From Knoxdaviesia capensis (taxonomy: Eukaryota; Ascomycota; Sordariomycetes; Microascales; Gondwanamycetaceae), in the NCBI GenBank assembly GCA_001510575.1, contig LNGK01000008.1, positions 3,419,435-3,483,434 of the forward strand: a DNA stretch of 64,000 nucleotides, read 5' to 3'. The notes under the pieces were generated by a model. That model saw only the letters and a list, made by a program, of their open reading frames with translations. It had not been told where the DNA came from and did not search any database. Numbering within the stretch: the stretch's first letter is position 1; every line of letters starts with the position of its first letter. Of the stretch, positions 39,140 through 50,840 are shown piece after piece. Both the position numbers and the translations under genes were made by a program.

Positions 39140-41290
39140 CTAGACCATCACATCTCCGCCGACCCGGTCAAGGTCCACAGCATCTGGACTCTGTCTGCGG
39201 AGAGCTTCAGCTGCGAGCCAATCGTGGATGCGGTACAGAGCTCGTAGCCAGTTCTCAAACATAGTCTCAACGCCCCAGAGGTCCTCGTTGCCCATCCGTA
39301 GCTCTGCCACCTGCTCCTTGAGCCGCTCGTACGCCTCGATCATCACCCACACCTGCAAAGCGGAGCCCTTCCAGGCTGCGTCCGCCGAGGCGGGCTGGGC
39401 GGTCGCTTTGCGTGCTGCTGCTGCCGCCACGGCCGCTGGGGCTGTGGATGGAGATGGAGAGCCTGCAACAAGCCCGGAGAGGCTGGCTGCTAGATTCGTC
39501 GGGGCTACTGCAGGAGACACTGGAGAGTGTGTGGTTGATGACGATGAATGGAAGGACATGGACGTGGCAATTGTCGAACGCGGCGGTGCGAGGATCCCAC
39601 TGGCTCTCACGCGGGGCTTGGATCGTGGCCCTGAGGATGCCATAGCCAACGGGAGCGACTTAGCAAACGCTGCGGCTGAGGATGGAACCATGCTAGAGCT
39701 CATCGCTGCTGCCGCGACCGCCGCAGCAGCAGCGGCAGCGGCGGCTGCAGCAGTGGCGGCAGATGTCGGCGAAGCTGTAGTCGGGGCAGCAGATGTAGAC
39801 GGCGTAGGAGGCACTGCAGTAGCTCCACTGCCACTTCCAGTACTGGCGGTGCTGCTGGTGTTTGCACCAGAGCGGCCTGGCCGCATCTGCTTGGCGCCAT
39901 CGGCCACGGCTGACGACAACTCGCGGGTGAGCAGGTCAAGGCAGATTTGGAGGCTGAGATTGTCCGAAGACGGCGCGACAATCTTGTGGAAGCGCGCACC
40001 ACAAGCCTCTGCCGGCGACGGCGGCTCGGATGAGAAAGAGACCGGCTTGAAGTACACCGTCTCGTCCTCAAACGACACCATTCCGTCAGCGGTGGAATTT
40101 CCCGAGGTCGTCGGGCGGGAGGCTCCAGGCTGCTTTGCCTGTGGCTGCTGCTGCGGGTGGGGAGGGAGGGGCTGTTGTGGTTGGGGTTGCTGTGGAGGCA
40201 GAGGCGGTGACGACGGTTGTGTTTGCTGTTGTTGGGGTATCTTGGGGGCCGGCGGTTGTTGTTGGAGTTGTTGCTGGCGGTGACGACGTGACGATGGCTC
40301 TCGGGCAGATTGACTTCGTCTCACTGACGGAGGCTTCATGGTGCTCGTGCTGCACTTTTCAAAGGACTTGGACGACTTGGTCCTCTCAGGCTTCACGTCA
40401 CGCTGAACACTAACACGAGGAGTAAGAGGATCCAAAGCAGGAACAATAGTGGGGGGCCGCGGCGACACTGGAGCCTGAACCTGAGCTACGTCTAGCTCAG
40501 ACAGGTAGTCACTGAATAGCGACTCGGTGCGGAAGTTGAGAATGGCACGGTACTGGGCTGCCAACTGATCGGTCATTGACATGTCGCGAGAGCCGGTATC
40601 ATCATGGTAAGTGTGGCGGTTCCGGCCTTCATTAGGAGTGTCGTCATCGTCAAAGGGAATCACATCCGACTCGCACAACGTGCGCTCAAAGTTGGCGTTG
40701 AGGAAGAAAATGGGGGTTTGGGCACGGCGCCGCATAGTTGACGACACGGTGGAAGCGGCGGACGCAGACTCCAGCGACGAACGCCCACTGCTACAGAGGG
40801 CGGCTCCGTCCAACGACAGCCGGCGCGGCTCATCCAGCACCAGCTCCGTGGCGAATGCTGGCGGGATAGGCGGCACAGGAGGCACATCAGCGTCCCCGGA
40901 AAATCCAAAGCCGAGACCAAGCCCGTTGCTGGTCATACTGGCACGACTGCCCGGCGACGAGCTGCTGGAGTCGTCAAACGTTGCAGTGAGCAGGCCACTC
41001 CGACGGATGTGATCCAGCCAGTTAGAATCAGCCAGGTCCTCCGGCAACATCAACGGAGCTGGGATGGTGTTTGTGTTGGTGCTGTTGCTGCGACGATGGC
41101 CACGGCCCATGTCGCTGTTGGCATTGCTGAGGGTGCTGGTGCTGGCGCGGGTAGGCGCCGGGTCATCCAGGGCGACGGAGTCGTCGTCGCGGGAAGACTG
41201 GAAGAAGCGGAGTCGGGGTAAGCTCTTCTGAAGCTTGCGGCGGGGCTTGTCCGGGCCGGTCGAGATGACCGAATTGCGGTTGCGGTCCAT
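39140..41290 (-). CDS. low-complexity protein, unknown function
   Basis: One open frame of 716 aa begins MDRNRNSVISTGPDKPRRK with a basic N-terminus. Most of the chain is low-complexity: Ser-rich 100-180, Gln/Pro-rich 339-388, Ser/Thr/Ala-rich 475-640 with an Ala run at about 513-529. Two stretches look folded and are probably the conserved parts: about 405-466 (DETVYFKPVSFSSEPPSP, then FHKIVAPSSDNLSLQICLDL) and 643-697 (ALQVWVMIEAYERLKEQVAE, then NEDLWGVETMFENWLRALYR), the latter helical. I do not recognise a named domain. No signal peptide or membrane span is visible, so a cytosolic or nuclear protein is likely. A long plus-strand frame over 39228-40283 is its shadow. Confidence 0.75.
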   Translation of the reverse strand: MDRNRNSVISTGPDKPRRKLQKSLPRLRFFQSSRDDDSVALDDPAPTRASTSTLSNANSDMGRGHRRSNSTNTNTIPAPLMLPEDLADSNWLDHIRRSGLLTATFDDSSSSSPGSRASMTSNGLGLGFGFSGDADVPPVPPIPPAFATELVLDEPRRLSLDGAALCSSGRSSLESASAASTVSSTMRRRAQTPIFFLNANFERTLCESDVIPFDDDDTPNEGRNRHTYHDDTGSRDMSMTDQLAAQYRAILNFRTESLFSDYLSELDVAQVQAPVSPRPPTIVPALDPLTPRVSVQRDVKPERTKSSKSFEKCSTSTMKPPSVRRSQSAREPSSRRHRQQQLQQQPPAPKIPQQQQTQPSSPPLPPQQPQPQQPLPPHPQQQPQAKQPGASRPTTSGNSTADGMVSFEDETVYFKPVSFSSEPPSPAEACGARFHKIVAPSSDNLSLQICLDLLTRELSSAVADGAKQMRPGRSGANTSSTASTGSGSGATAVPPTPSTSAAPTTASPTSAATAAAAAAAAAAAVAAAAMSSSMVPSSAAAFAKSLPLAMASSGPRSKPRVRASGILAPPRSTIATSMSFHSSSSTTHSPVSPAVAPTNLAASLSGLVAGSPSPSTAPAAVAAAAARKATAQPASADAAWKGSALQVWVMIEAYERLKEQVAELRMGNEDLWGVETMFENWLRALYRIHDWLAAEALRRQSPDAVDLDRVGGDVMV

Positions 41291-44200
41291 GGTGGATATG
41301 GAGAGGTGATGGTAGGTTCAAATAGTGCCAGGCATGTAATATGAACAGAGTGACAGAGAGTCCGGGTCGTGAGGATACAAGAGCACAGTGACAGTAAGGA
41401 AGATGAAGAGTTCACACACTCTCTCTCCACAAACGCAAAGATATACGGGGAACCATGTGTTCTCCTTCGATGTTCCGTTTTGGTGTATCCGGGTGTTCTC
41501 TAGTCTTCACACTCTCTTGCCGCGCATATAGACACAACACAGACACAGACACACACTCTCAGCCTCTCTCACTCGCACACACACTCTCTCTCATGCACAC
41601 TCACACCGAAGACCTCAGTGGAGAAGAATTCAATATTAAACAGGAAGAGATTTTGTTGAGATCAGGAACCACCCAAAGATCCAAAGGGGGCACAGATGGA
41701 ACTAACGACGAGGTCAACAGCCAAGGAGAAGGGTCCAAGACAGATATAGAGCGACAATATGTTTGAAGATGGACACTGGGGAACGATAACCAGGAGCCAA
41801 GATGAAGAACTGGAGAGGGAAGAGGTTCAGATCTTCAAGATGCAGTTGAGGGGAGGTATATATAGACAAAATAACGGAGACAAGACCAAGTCTTTGATGG
41901 GATTCCAGGCTTCTCTTTGAGTGTTCTATTTTGCTCGGCACTTGGAAGAGGAAAAGTCTGGAGAATCTGGGGAAGTCTGGGGGAGACGCTAAATACATAT
42001 ACGGCCAGCCCCAGGGTCGGAGATGGAAAAGGAGGAGGGGAGAGGAAGATGCTCTTTTTGGACAAGCCACCTTATCTCTCATGTAAGTAATATAGATTAG
42101 ACTCTCGGGGGCCCTTTTACGGCCTCGCTTGTGTCTGCTGCGTTGGAACGTCAACGAATACACCCATGGGTGTAAGTCGGTGGCTGACCCGGACTGGTTC
42201 CAGCCGTTGTCTTCCCTCTCATTTTCTGGATATTATTTCCTTTCCAGGTTCATCACCCGGCCACCGACGATCGAAAGACCGGAGGGCTGGGGCCAGACCC
42301 GACGAAGAAAAGTTTTCCTTCCTTTTTTTTTTTTTTTTTCCTCAAGTGTGTGCATCTACATGTGTGTGTACGTGCACCGGGGAGGCAACAAAGTCAGAGT
42401 CCCCAGACACCAATCAGAGTGCTAACCACCGTCGCCTCTCTCTATGTGCTTCTTGCTTTTCCTCTTTCCTACTACTTGCATGTCTTGGCCTATGCAGCGC
42501 ACAGGCGTTCGTTGTTCTCCGCCCACAATGGACACAGCATGCAAAAAGAGACATAGAGGGCAAGAGGCGAAAAGAGACCGATGCACGCATACACCACCGT
42601 AGCACTCGCCCCTTTCTATACTGTACGTGTTTTATTACAGTCCATTTTTTCCCTTTTGCTTCCGTCCCATACTGAGAAGCGGTGCTCTGAGCAACGGAGG
42701 ACGGAATATAGTGGAGAACGAGAGGTGCGGGGAGGGGTGTGTGTGTGTGTTGCTCCCCGGTCGCGCACAAGATCGAATGGGGGGGGGGTATAAGAGCGGC
42801 ATATCATTGCCTTATTGGAGAAGCATCGGGTGCCGGCTTTTTTTAGGGTGTGTGGTTCTGTTGTTCTCCAAATCATAATATACGGTGATATATGATGTGT
42901 TCTGAGGCTGGTTATGTTTTGTCTTTTTTCTTCTACTACTCATACTATCGTGTAAGTGCAGAAAAGATAGAAGCGACGTCACACTGCTAGTAACGCACGA
43001 AGTCAAGAAGGGCGATCTTGTTGCCCGGAAACTGGAATTTCGCAGGATGGTTGGGACTAAATTTGGCTTCATGAGTATCGTCGTTAGTTTATCCCGGACG
43101 TATACATACATCTTCATGGTGTCTTGGTATCATGTGTGTGGTGTTGAGCTGGAAGCACTACAAGTGTCTACTGTATATATATGTGTTTGTCTCGTTTCCA
43201 AACTTTCATCGACTTGATTCCAACAGCTTTTCAGCCGAGATGCTGCAGGTTGAGTGGTATATAAGTGCGTAAAAGTCTCCTTCCATTCTCAGTTACGTAC
43301 TTCTAGAGAGACCACACCGACAAATATGCCCCTCAGTCCTGAGGATGCATGAAGCACGGCTGTTAGTTTAAGTTCTGCTAGAGCTGGTTCGGTAAATGTG
43401 TCGAGGTCATATACGCGAGACCGGAGCGCTTCACTGCGGGAGGTCTGGGGCACAGAGTATGCAACAGATAAGGCATGAATTCCGTGATGGTTGGGGGGGG
43501 AAAAAGGCAAAAGATCCAGAAGCTCAACCAACATGCTCGTACAGCATAGGAGCGAAGCCAAGAGAACAGGGGAAAGGAGTTGTGCGGAATCGCTATATTG
43601 ATGAAAGAAGAGGGGAGATCCAACTTGTCCTTATGAATGAGCTCCAGAAGGCCGAACTGCAGGCCGGAGGGGAAATCCATAGCAAAAGGCTTGCTACCCT
43701 TCAGTTTGTAGTATCATCTATACACTACTTGGAGAGCCATATTGCCGGATTTTTGTCATACAACCAAAAAGAGAGTGTGCGTGGGCTCTCGGAGTATATT
43801 TCTTCCTCAATGTATTTTGTCCCCTTTTCTCTCTATTTTGCCGTTATTCTCATATACTTGCGGTGCGCGCCGTGTCGCTTTTTTCTGCCCCGTCTGGGGA
43901 AAAAATGGATCCCAGAAACAAAGTCGTCAGTGCGGACACGGAATCTCAGTGTGTGCGTGCGTGTCTGTGTGTCTGGTCCCTCGTGGTTTTCCTCGGCTTC
44001 GGAGCGTGCGGGTTTCTGTTTCTGTTCATCCTAAAATCACGTACAGCAGCACTCTGCTCCCCCTCCCCTCCACCGGAACGAACCACTCTTTCGTAGGCCT
44101 AGAAACACTTCTTTTACCCAGGCCCGGGCACAGGTCGAGCGTGCATACGGTGGAAAAAGACATGCGCGCGGGGATGGCGACGATGGAATTTCCTGCTTCC

Positions 44201-44755
44201 AGACGGTTCCCTCCCGTCTTTGATATGTACCGAGAACTCCCCGTCTCTCCTCACCTCAAAAACGGGCCTTTGTGCGTTGCAGTTAGAGTCTGAGAGTGTG
44301 TCATTACCCCATATGAAAGCCCAAATGCAGAAGGTTTGTCCCAGATTTCTTGTGCAACGGCGAGACGAAGAGACAGACTGTAGCATTGCAGGATGCAGAG
44401 AGGTTGAAGCAGAAAGCAGGGGAAACACGGGTTACAAAACATTCCGCAACTCACACACTTCTCCAAACTGCTTTTCTGCTTTCTATTTTGCAGCTGGGAG
44501 GGGAACGGGATCTGGTGCAGTCCGGCAGCCAATGGGCAGTGGTGTGATGCCGAAGTAACCTCGCGCGGAAGCGGAAGGCTTGAAAAAATAATAATTCAGT
44601 TTTCCTTCTGAGTGCTCGCCTCTGCTAGACTTGAGCTGCAGTGCAGGTGTAGATACCAAAAAAAAAAATTGAAAAGGCTGGAAAAGATTATGAAACATTG
44701 CAACTTGCGGTTGGACTGTCAAAGAGTTGCTGTGATCTGCAGTATCTTATGATCG

Positions 44756-44768
44756 TAGGGTTAGGGTT
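44756..44768. repeat. telomere-like island, TAGGGTTAGGGTT
   Basis: Thirteen perfect bases of TTAGGG repeat, followed by the near-repeat TGGGTAAGGG. Confidence 0.8.
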
Positions 44769-44992
44769 TGGGTAAGGGCGCCATCGAGGTTTCAAATCCT
44801 CCCTAAGACTCGTGCAACGAATGAAGAAGCAACGATGGGAAACGAAAGAACTAGATGGTTAGAATGGCGGTGAGGAGGGTAATATAGGGCTAACTATAGA
44901 AATATATCTTACAAATAGAGAGTATACCGGGTATGCACACTAGGTCCTAGCCATATAATAGTAACACATGACACATGATATTGGGTTACTAC

Positions 44993-45003
44993 AGGGTTAG
45001 GGT
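44993..45003. repeat. telomere-like island, AGGGTTAGGGT
   Basis: Eleven perfect bases of TTAGGG repeat in the same orientation as the island at 44756. Confidence 0.8.
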
Positions 45004-46852
45004 CTTCTCCCCGCCTCTTCATATCTTATCTGTACCGTATATATAGTATCAAATTACATACACATAGAGTTAGCTGCTAGATACACGGAGTACACGTCGT
45101 ACAGGAACTCTGTCTCCTGTGTTGACTTTTACACCCATGTGAACCCCAAGTCAACCCTCACAAACGGGCTTAGGTTTGGGTGAAGAGGCAACCACCCCAG
45201 CATCGGCTGGGCGAATGCTAAGTTGAAGATTGCAATTCCCGTACATAATGAACATGGCGAACGTGATGAGACACCGAGATTGCAAAGGCTGTGAGTTTTG
45301 ACTTGCTTCATATACTGTACATGATGCGCCGAGCCGGGAGCTTGTCCAACTTGAGCCGCAGTCACCACTGGGCGATGAGAGTTTGCATTCTCCATAGTCT
45401 ATGTAGAATCTCCATGGTCTGCTCCAGGACTGAGCAGGGCTTTGCTAAAATCCGTGGGTTTACCTCTTTCTAAGTTCCGGCACGTGGAAACGATCAGGTC
45501 TGGCTTTGGGTCGGGAGGAACGATAGGAGCGGATTGATGACACCAGGAAGCAGAAGCTTCGCTCGGTAAATCTGGCGGCTCCCCGTGATCCAGATCGGCG
45601 GTTGCACCTTTCTTCTTCTACTGCTGTGAACGGTGGACACAGGACGGCATCGTAGAGTCAACCGGAAATACCACCAGAATATATCTTCCGGATCTAGACT
45701 CTTCTCTGACCTTCTGACCTGCCTTCCCCCTGCCGCTGAAATTTTCAGATTGTCTCGCCCCGCCCCCACTAACAACTTGCGTTCTGAAAGTGAAAGTTAA
45801 AATGAATGAAGCAATAATGAAGAAAGCCGGAAAGCAGTTGGATGATCAGGACTGAACAGCTATTCAAGAGAAACCAAGGCCAGGGGAGAGCAATGCTGGA
45901 AGCCATGCCCAATTCAATCCGGTAAGTGTAAGCGTTGGACGACGCCGATACCACTCCGAGTGTGCGGATAAAAGAGATTCTGCCAGTTCTGCCAGTGCCG
46001 TTTAGCCATGGCCGCCCGGGCTTCTTTTGGAATGTGAGCAGCCTAGATCTGGGGAAGATTCAGAAGTTGGCTTTATGGGAAGTCTGAGACTGTATGTACT
46101 ATGTGCTTAACTATCTTCATCTCTTGGTCCCGAGTATATACTTTCGACCAAATCTTTTGACTAAACAGAACGACCAGCTTCTTTGTTGAAATGCTTCCAG
46201 TGAACTCCAAATTACCAGTACAATATCCCAAGTCTTCCATTATCAGTGAGAATAAACCCAACCCCTAAACCATTTCTTGGGCTTCCGTGTTGGAAATCTT
46301 TTTCACCTAATGCTGGCTTTTCCCTGCGGGCTAGTGGCATGAAAGAGCCGCACAATTATTTCTCCGTCAATAGGAAGCCAGAACTGAGAAAATTCCATCC
46401 CAATGGAGGCAATAGTGGCAACGCCTAAAATTCCACAACCGTCCCCCAGATTCGACCACTGGCAGTTTTCAGTGGGGGATTTTAGTGGAGAGAGCCTCCG
46501 CGACCGCGACGAGCTTTGCTCACCTCACATTTTGGAGGGGTTGCCCGTTCAGGCCCTTTTGAGGGGTCTCGAAAACTTGTTGATGCTGTCAAGAGGCGCA
46601 CAAGAAGAAGAGATACTCCAAGACCAAGGATCAAAAACAATACAGTTAGTACTACAAGGCACAACGAGTGACGTTCCATCCTTCGGATGAGGCATTGGCA
46701 TGAAAACCACATCACCAGAAAATTAGAGGGGAAAAAAGAGGGTAGGCATATCGAATCATGAACAAGGAGAAATACCCCGCCGTCTAGAGGAGGAGGATCA
46801 CGAGTTTGAATTTCCGCTCAAGGCCTTTTTGCATGGGATCCTTGATTCCCGC

Positions 46853-46861
46853 GCCCCCAAT
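46853..46861 (+). promoter_or_regulatory. candidate GaaR-type site upstream of L-galactonate dehydratase
   Basis: GCCCCCAAT matches the CCNCCAA core reported for galacturonate-responsive promoters in Aspergillus (TCCNCCAAT) with only the first base different. It lies about 507 nt upstream of the ATG. A single short match is weak evidence. Confidence 0.3.
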
Positions 46862-47367
46862 CGCAAGTACTCTAAAGAGACAAAAGCTAGCTAAACGATA
46901 CCGGCTGGGAGAAAACAAGCTTGCTGAAGCTTAGTGCTTGGGTGGGAACGAGGCTGGCCGACGGAAAAAAAGAAGCTCCATCAACGGAACACATGGATTT
47001 GCGTAGAATAGAAAATTGGTTCAAATAAATACTCTGGACTGTCCCTGGAGTTCAAATCGGTCAATTAAGCTATTTCTGATTCTCTATTTTTTTGGTCTTC
47101 ATATTCTTCTCTCCATACCCCTTCTTGCGTGTTGTATTGCTTCTCTTTAGATCTCAAGTGACGTTGAGATTGTGTCGTCGCGGTTTCTACATTTTGCACC
47201 CGATTCCGTACTTTCCCTCCGAAGCTTCCTTCATTGCACCTTCCGTGTTGTCGCGAACCCTCTTACTAGACTCCAGTTAATCCTTCCCTCTCAATTTACT
47301 CCCCTCTTAACTCCAACCTCTCTTTGTCCATACTATTTCCCTCAACCCCCTCTTCAGAAAACCCAAA
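46862..47367 (+). promoter_or_regulatory. promoter and CT-rich leader of the dehydratase gene
   Basis: From about 47075 the plus strand becomes strongly C/T-rich up to the ATG at 47368 (CCCAAAATGA context). An AT-rich AAATAAATACT precedes it at about 47022. Confidence 0.4.
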
Positions 47368-48848
47368 ATGACTTCAGATATCGTCATCACCGGCTGGTCG
47401 ACGCGGGATGTCCGCTTCCCGACCTCGCTGGACAAGACCGGCTCCGATGCCATGAACGCCGCCGGCGACTATTCGTCAGCCTACTGCATTCTCACCACAA
47501 ACACCGATTACACCGGCCACGGCATGGTAAGCTTTAGCATTTCATCTTCTCTTGGATATATGGCCTTTTCCAGCTCAACGGGCTGGCTTAGATCTACTGT
47601 ATCCAGCGCCAAGTCTTCTTTGACTAATATGCTTCTCTGCTGTGATTACAGACCTTCACCATCGGCCGCGGAAACGATATCGTTTGCAAGGCCATCGACC
47701 ACGTTGCTGAGCGTATCAAGGGCCGTACCCTCGAGTCTCTGGTTGCCGACTGGGGCAAGACATGGCGCCATCTCGTCAACGACAGCCAACTGCGGTGGAT
47801 TGGACCGGAGAAGGGTGTCATCCACCTTGCCCTGGGCTCGGTGGTCAATGCCATCTGGGATCTGTGGGCCAAGGTGCTGGGCAAGCCGGTGTGGCGCATC
47901 GTGTGCGACATGAGCCCCGAAGAGTTCGTGCGCTGCATCGACTTCCGTTACATCACCGACGCCATCACCCCTGAGGAGGCCATCGCCATGCTCAAGGAGA
48001 CCGAGGTCACCAAGCCCCAGCGCATCCAGGACGCCATCAACAACCGTGCCGTTCCGGCGTATACCACCAGTGCCGGCTGGCTCGGCTACGGCGAGGACAA
48101 GATGAAGGCGCTGCTCAAGGACACTCTGTCCAAGGGCTACCGCCACTTCAAGCTCAAGGTCGGCGGTGACATCGCCACCGACCGCCGCCGCCTATCAATT
48201 GCCCGTGAAATCATTGGCTATGACAACGGCAATGTGCTGATGGTCGATGCGAACCAGGTGTGGTCGGTGCCGGAGGCCATTGAGTACATGAAGCACCTGG
48301 TTGAGTTCAAGCCTTGGTTTATTGAGGAGCCGACGTCGCCCGACGATATCGCCGGACACAAGGCTGTTCGCGATGCGCTGAAGCCGTACGGTGTTGGTGT
48401 TGCCACTGGTGAGATGTGCCAGAACCGTGTCATCTTCAAGCAGCTCCTCATGTCCGGAGCCATTGACGCCTGCCAGATCGACGCCTGCCGCATGGGAGGT
48501 GTCAACGAGGTCCTTGCCGTGCTGCTGATGGCCAAGAAGTTCGGCGTGCCCATTGTGCCGCACTCGGGCGGTGTTGGTCTGCCTGAGTACACCCAGCACT
48601 TGAGCACCATCGATTACGTTGTGGTGTCCGGAAAGCTGTCGGTGCTGGAGTACGTTGACCACCTGCACGAGCACTTCCTGCACCCGTCTGTCATCCGGGA
48701 TGGCTTCTACCAGACCCCGACCGAGCCGGGATACAGTGTCGAGATGAAGGCGGCCAGCATGGACGCATACGAGTTCCCGGGCAAGGAGGGTGTTAGCTGG
48801 TGGAAGTCGCAAGAGGCCAAGCCGATCCTGGAAGGAGAGAAGATTTAA
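47368..48848 (+). CDS. gaaB: L-galactonate dehydratase, enolase superfamily
   Basis: Exons 47368-47526 and 47652-48848 are joined by removing 47527-47651 (GTAAGC..ACAG, phase 0), giving 451 aa. The enzyme dehydrates L-galactonate to 2-keto-3-deoxy-L-galactonate, the second step of fungal D-galacturonate catabolism; it is cytosolic. The sequence follows the Trichoderma lgd1/Aspergillus gaaB pattern throughout: VRFPTSLDKTGSDAMNAAGD, TFTIGRGNDIVC, then the barrel with K220-x-K222, metal ligands around D252 (MVDANQ), E278 (IEEPTSPDD) and E307 (ATGEMCQN), and H357 in VPHSGGVG. All active-site motifs are intact. L-fuconate dehydratase is the closest alternative activity, but the fungal residue pattern and length favour galactonate. 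No other pathway gene is in the window. Confidence 0.93.
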
Positions 48849-49714
48849 GGTGCTTGTCGTTCTGCTTTCTTGCCTTGCTGTTTTCTTCCGTATGATTTGG
48901 GTGGCTCATGGCCATCTTCGTGGGGATGGAATTATTTCATATATTGCCTCTTTTACTCCAACATTTCTTCCTATCTCTTTCTTCGCTTTCACTATCTTGA
49001 AGGGACACTCTAAAGTCTTCATCCTTCCCCTTTACCCCCTTTACGAAGGGTTTCATAAATAGACGACATAGCTGGGTATATACACAATTGCAGAGTGCAC
49101 GATATATACACCAATTAAATAGCTCAATGATACATATGGCCTTACTCAATCACCTCGTTTCAACTTTTTTCTTTACTGATGAGGGCCAAATGTGCAGTAC
49201 TGGCCGGCCGATAATTCATTACACCAACCAATTAGCAATACTCGCGAAATCGTTAGCCGCCAATTGCCTAAAGCCATTGCTATTTGAATGCCGGATTCCA
49301 AGGAGGGGGGAGTTTTCAAATATTCTAAATAGGCATGGAAAGGTCTAATCTGTCAGAAATCGGGTTCATTATCATGTCACGTCGATTCGGGCGTCGGCGT
49401 GCTCCGCATTATCAAATACCGAATCAGCTCTTCGAGGGTGATAAACCGCCGGCTCATCTCACCGACACCACAGTTTCGGGAACCAAGATCGGTTGGGATA
49501 AGTTGATTCATGATATTTGATAAAAGATAAGATCGATCTGTCTACAGTATCGTGAAATATGGGGTACTCCGGATCGCCCAAGCTCTTATCACCCAGGCTA
49601 TCTGGAGAGGTTTCAACTACAAATACATGAGCATCTTCTGGCGCTCAGTTCGCTAGTTCCTCTTTGCACCATACAGTACAAGCCAAACCGAACAACTCAC
49701 TATCCAGAACCACC
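48849..49714. other. intergenic, dehydratase to oxygenase
   Basis: T-rich 3' flank, then AT-rich sequence. A TACAGTAC word at 49672-49679 lies 36 bp before the next ATG. No gene is seen. Confidence 0.5.
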
Positions 49715-50840
49715 ATGACAGCCATTCCGACCATCGATATCTCGGCGTACCTCGCCAACCCACCAGACTCGCCAGCCGCCCAAGCGGTGGTCACGGCGAT
49801 GCGCGACGCCTGCGCATCAACGGGCTTCTTTCGACTCCGCGGCCACGGCGTTCCGCCCGAGCTCCAGGAACGCATGATGGCGTCGGCGGCAACGCTATTC
49901 GCGCTGCCGGAGGCGCAGAAGACGGCGCTGGTGACGCCGGGGCTGCGCAACCGCGGGTATGAGCGCATTGGCGCGCAGACGTTCGCCGACGGCAGCGGGG
50001 CGCGCAAGGCGGATCTGAAGGAGGGTTTCTACGTGTCGCGCGACGTCGATCCGTCGCCGGCCGGCGGCCACGCGCTGGCAGCTAAGTACCCGTTCTTCTT
50101 CGGGCGCAATATCTTCCCGGCGGCCGAAGAGACCGGCGGCGACGACCTGCGGCCGGCGGCTGAGGAATATTACGAGCGCATGCGGGTGCTGGCGGTCACC
50201 GTGCTGCAGATTCTGGCGCGCGGGCTTCCGTACGGCGAGGACGTGTTCGACGAGTTCGCGCAGGGCGAGGATGCCCTGTGTGTGCTGCGGTGGTTGCATT
50301 ATCCGCCGCAGGCGGCTGGGGCCGAGGAGGTCGGGGCTGGCGCCCATACGGATTTCGGTAAGTTCATGTCGAGGCCCTTGTACGAAGAGGATGATAGACT
50401 GTGCCTAACATTTTTCACATTTACTCGGGTTCTCAGGCGCCATAACACTGCTTCTACAGGACGATGCTGGCGGACTCGAGGTCAGCGACCCGGCCACGGG
50501 GGCGTGGATCCCCGTGATCCCGGACCCGGCGGCGTACGTGGTCAACATTGGCGACATGCTGGACTACTGGACCCGTGGAGCGTACCGCAGCACGGTGCAC
50601 CGGGTGGTCAACCGCAGCGGGCGGGACCGATACTCGGTGCCGTTCTTCTTTGACGGGAACGTCGATGTGCGGCTTGAGCCCCTGGGGGACGGTGCCGCTG
50701 GCGCCGATGGCCATGCTGTCGAGGGTGGAGCGGCGGGGGGTAGTCGGCGCCAGGTGGGCAAGACGGTCGTTGAGCACCTTTTGGAGCGCTTCGGCGCCAC
50801 ATATGGTGGGGGCGCCGGCGCCGCTGCGACAAATAGCTGA
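49715..50840 (+). CDS. 2-oxoglutarate/Fe(II) oxygenase, isopenicillin-N-synthase-like
   Basis: Exons 49715-50357 and 50437-50840 flank intron 50358-50436 (GTAAGT, GCCTAAC branch, TCAG), phase 1, giving 348 aa. The N-terminal DIOX_N region ([10 protein letters not shown], then [16 protein letters not shown]) is followed by the jelly-roll core. It keeps the iron ligands H211-x-D213 (GAHTDFG) and H269 (STVHRVV) and the 2-oxoglutarate-binding R279-x-S281 (RYSVPFF). The ATG at 49715 (ACCACCATGA) is preferred over an in-frame upstream one at 49664, which would add 17 non-family residues. The substrate is unknown. The last ~60 residues are Gly/Ala-rich and include a [11 protein letters not shown] helix usual for these proteins. 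GC content is higher than in the neighbours. Confidence 0.9.

Larger units (their letters stand above)
41291..46852. other. gene desert
   Basis: The plus strand is purine-rich to about 42060, the promoter/leader side of the minus-strand 716-aa gene, with a CA/CT-rich patch at 41520-41615. No gene is supported beyond. A 212-codon plus frame at 43396-44034 has no recognisable content. Two telomere-like islands 225 bp apart are listed separately. Confidence 0.45.

Noticed and set aside
39228..40283. 351-codon plus-strand open frame
   Set aside because: A shadow of the minus-strand 716-aa gene: it turns the Ala, Ser and Gln runs into Ala, Gly and Cys runs.
43396..44034. 212-codon plus-strand open frame
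   Set aside because: No recognisable motif, random-looking composition, and no matching promoter signature; could be chance.
44770..44815. T-arm-like GAGGTTTCAAATCCTC suggesting a tRNA or SINE
   Set aside because: No A-box at tRNA spacing and no acceptor or anticodon stem can be formed.
48195..48812. 205-codon minus-strand open frame
   Set aside because: It is antisense to the highly conserved dehydratase active-site region.
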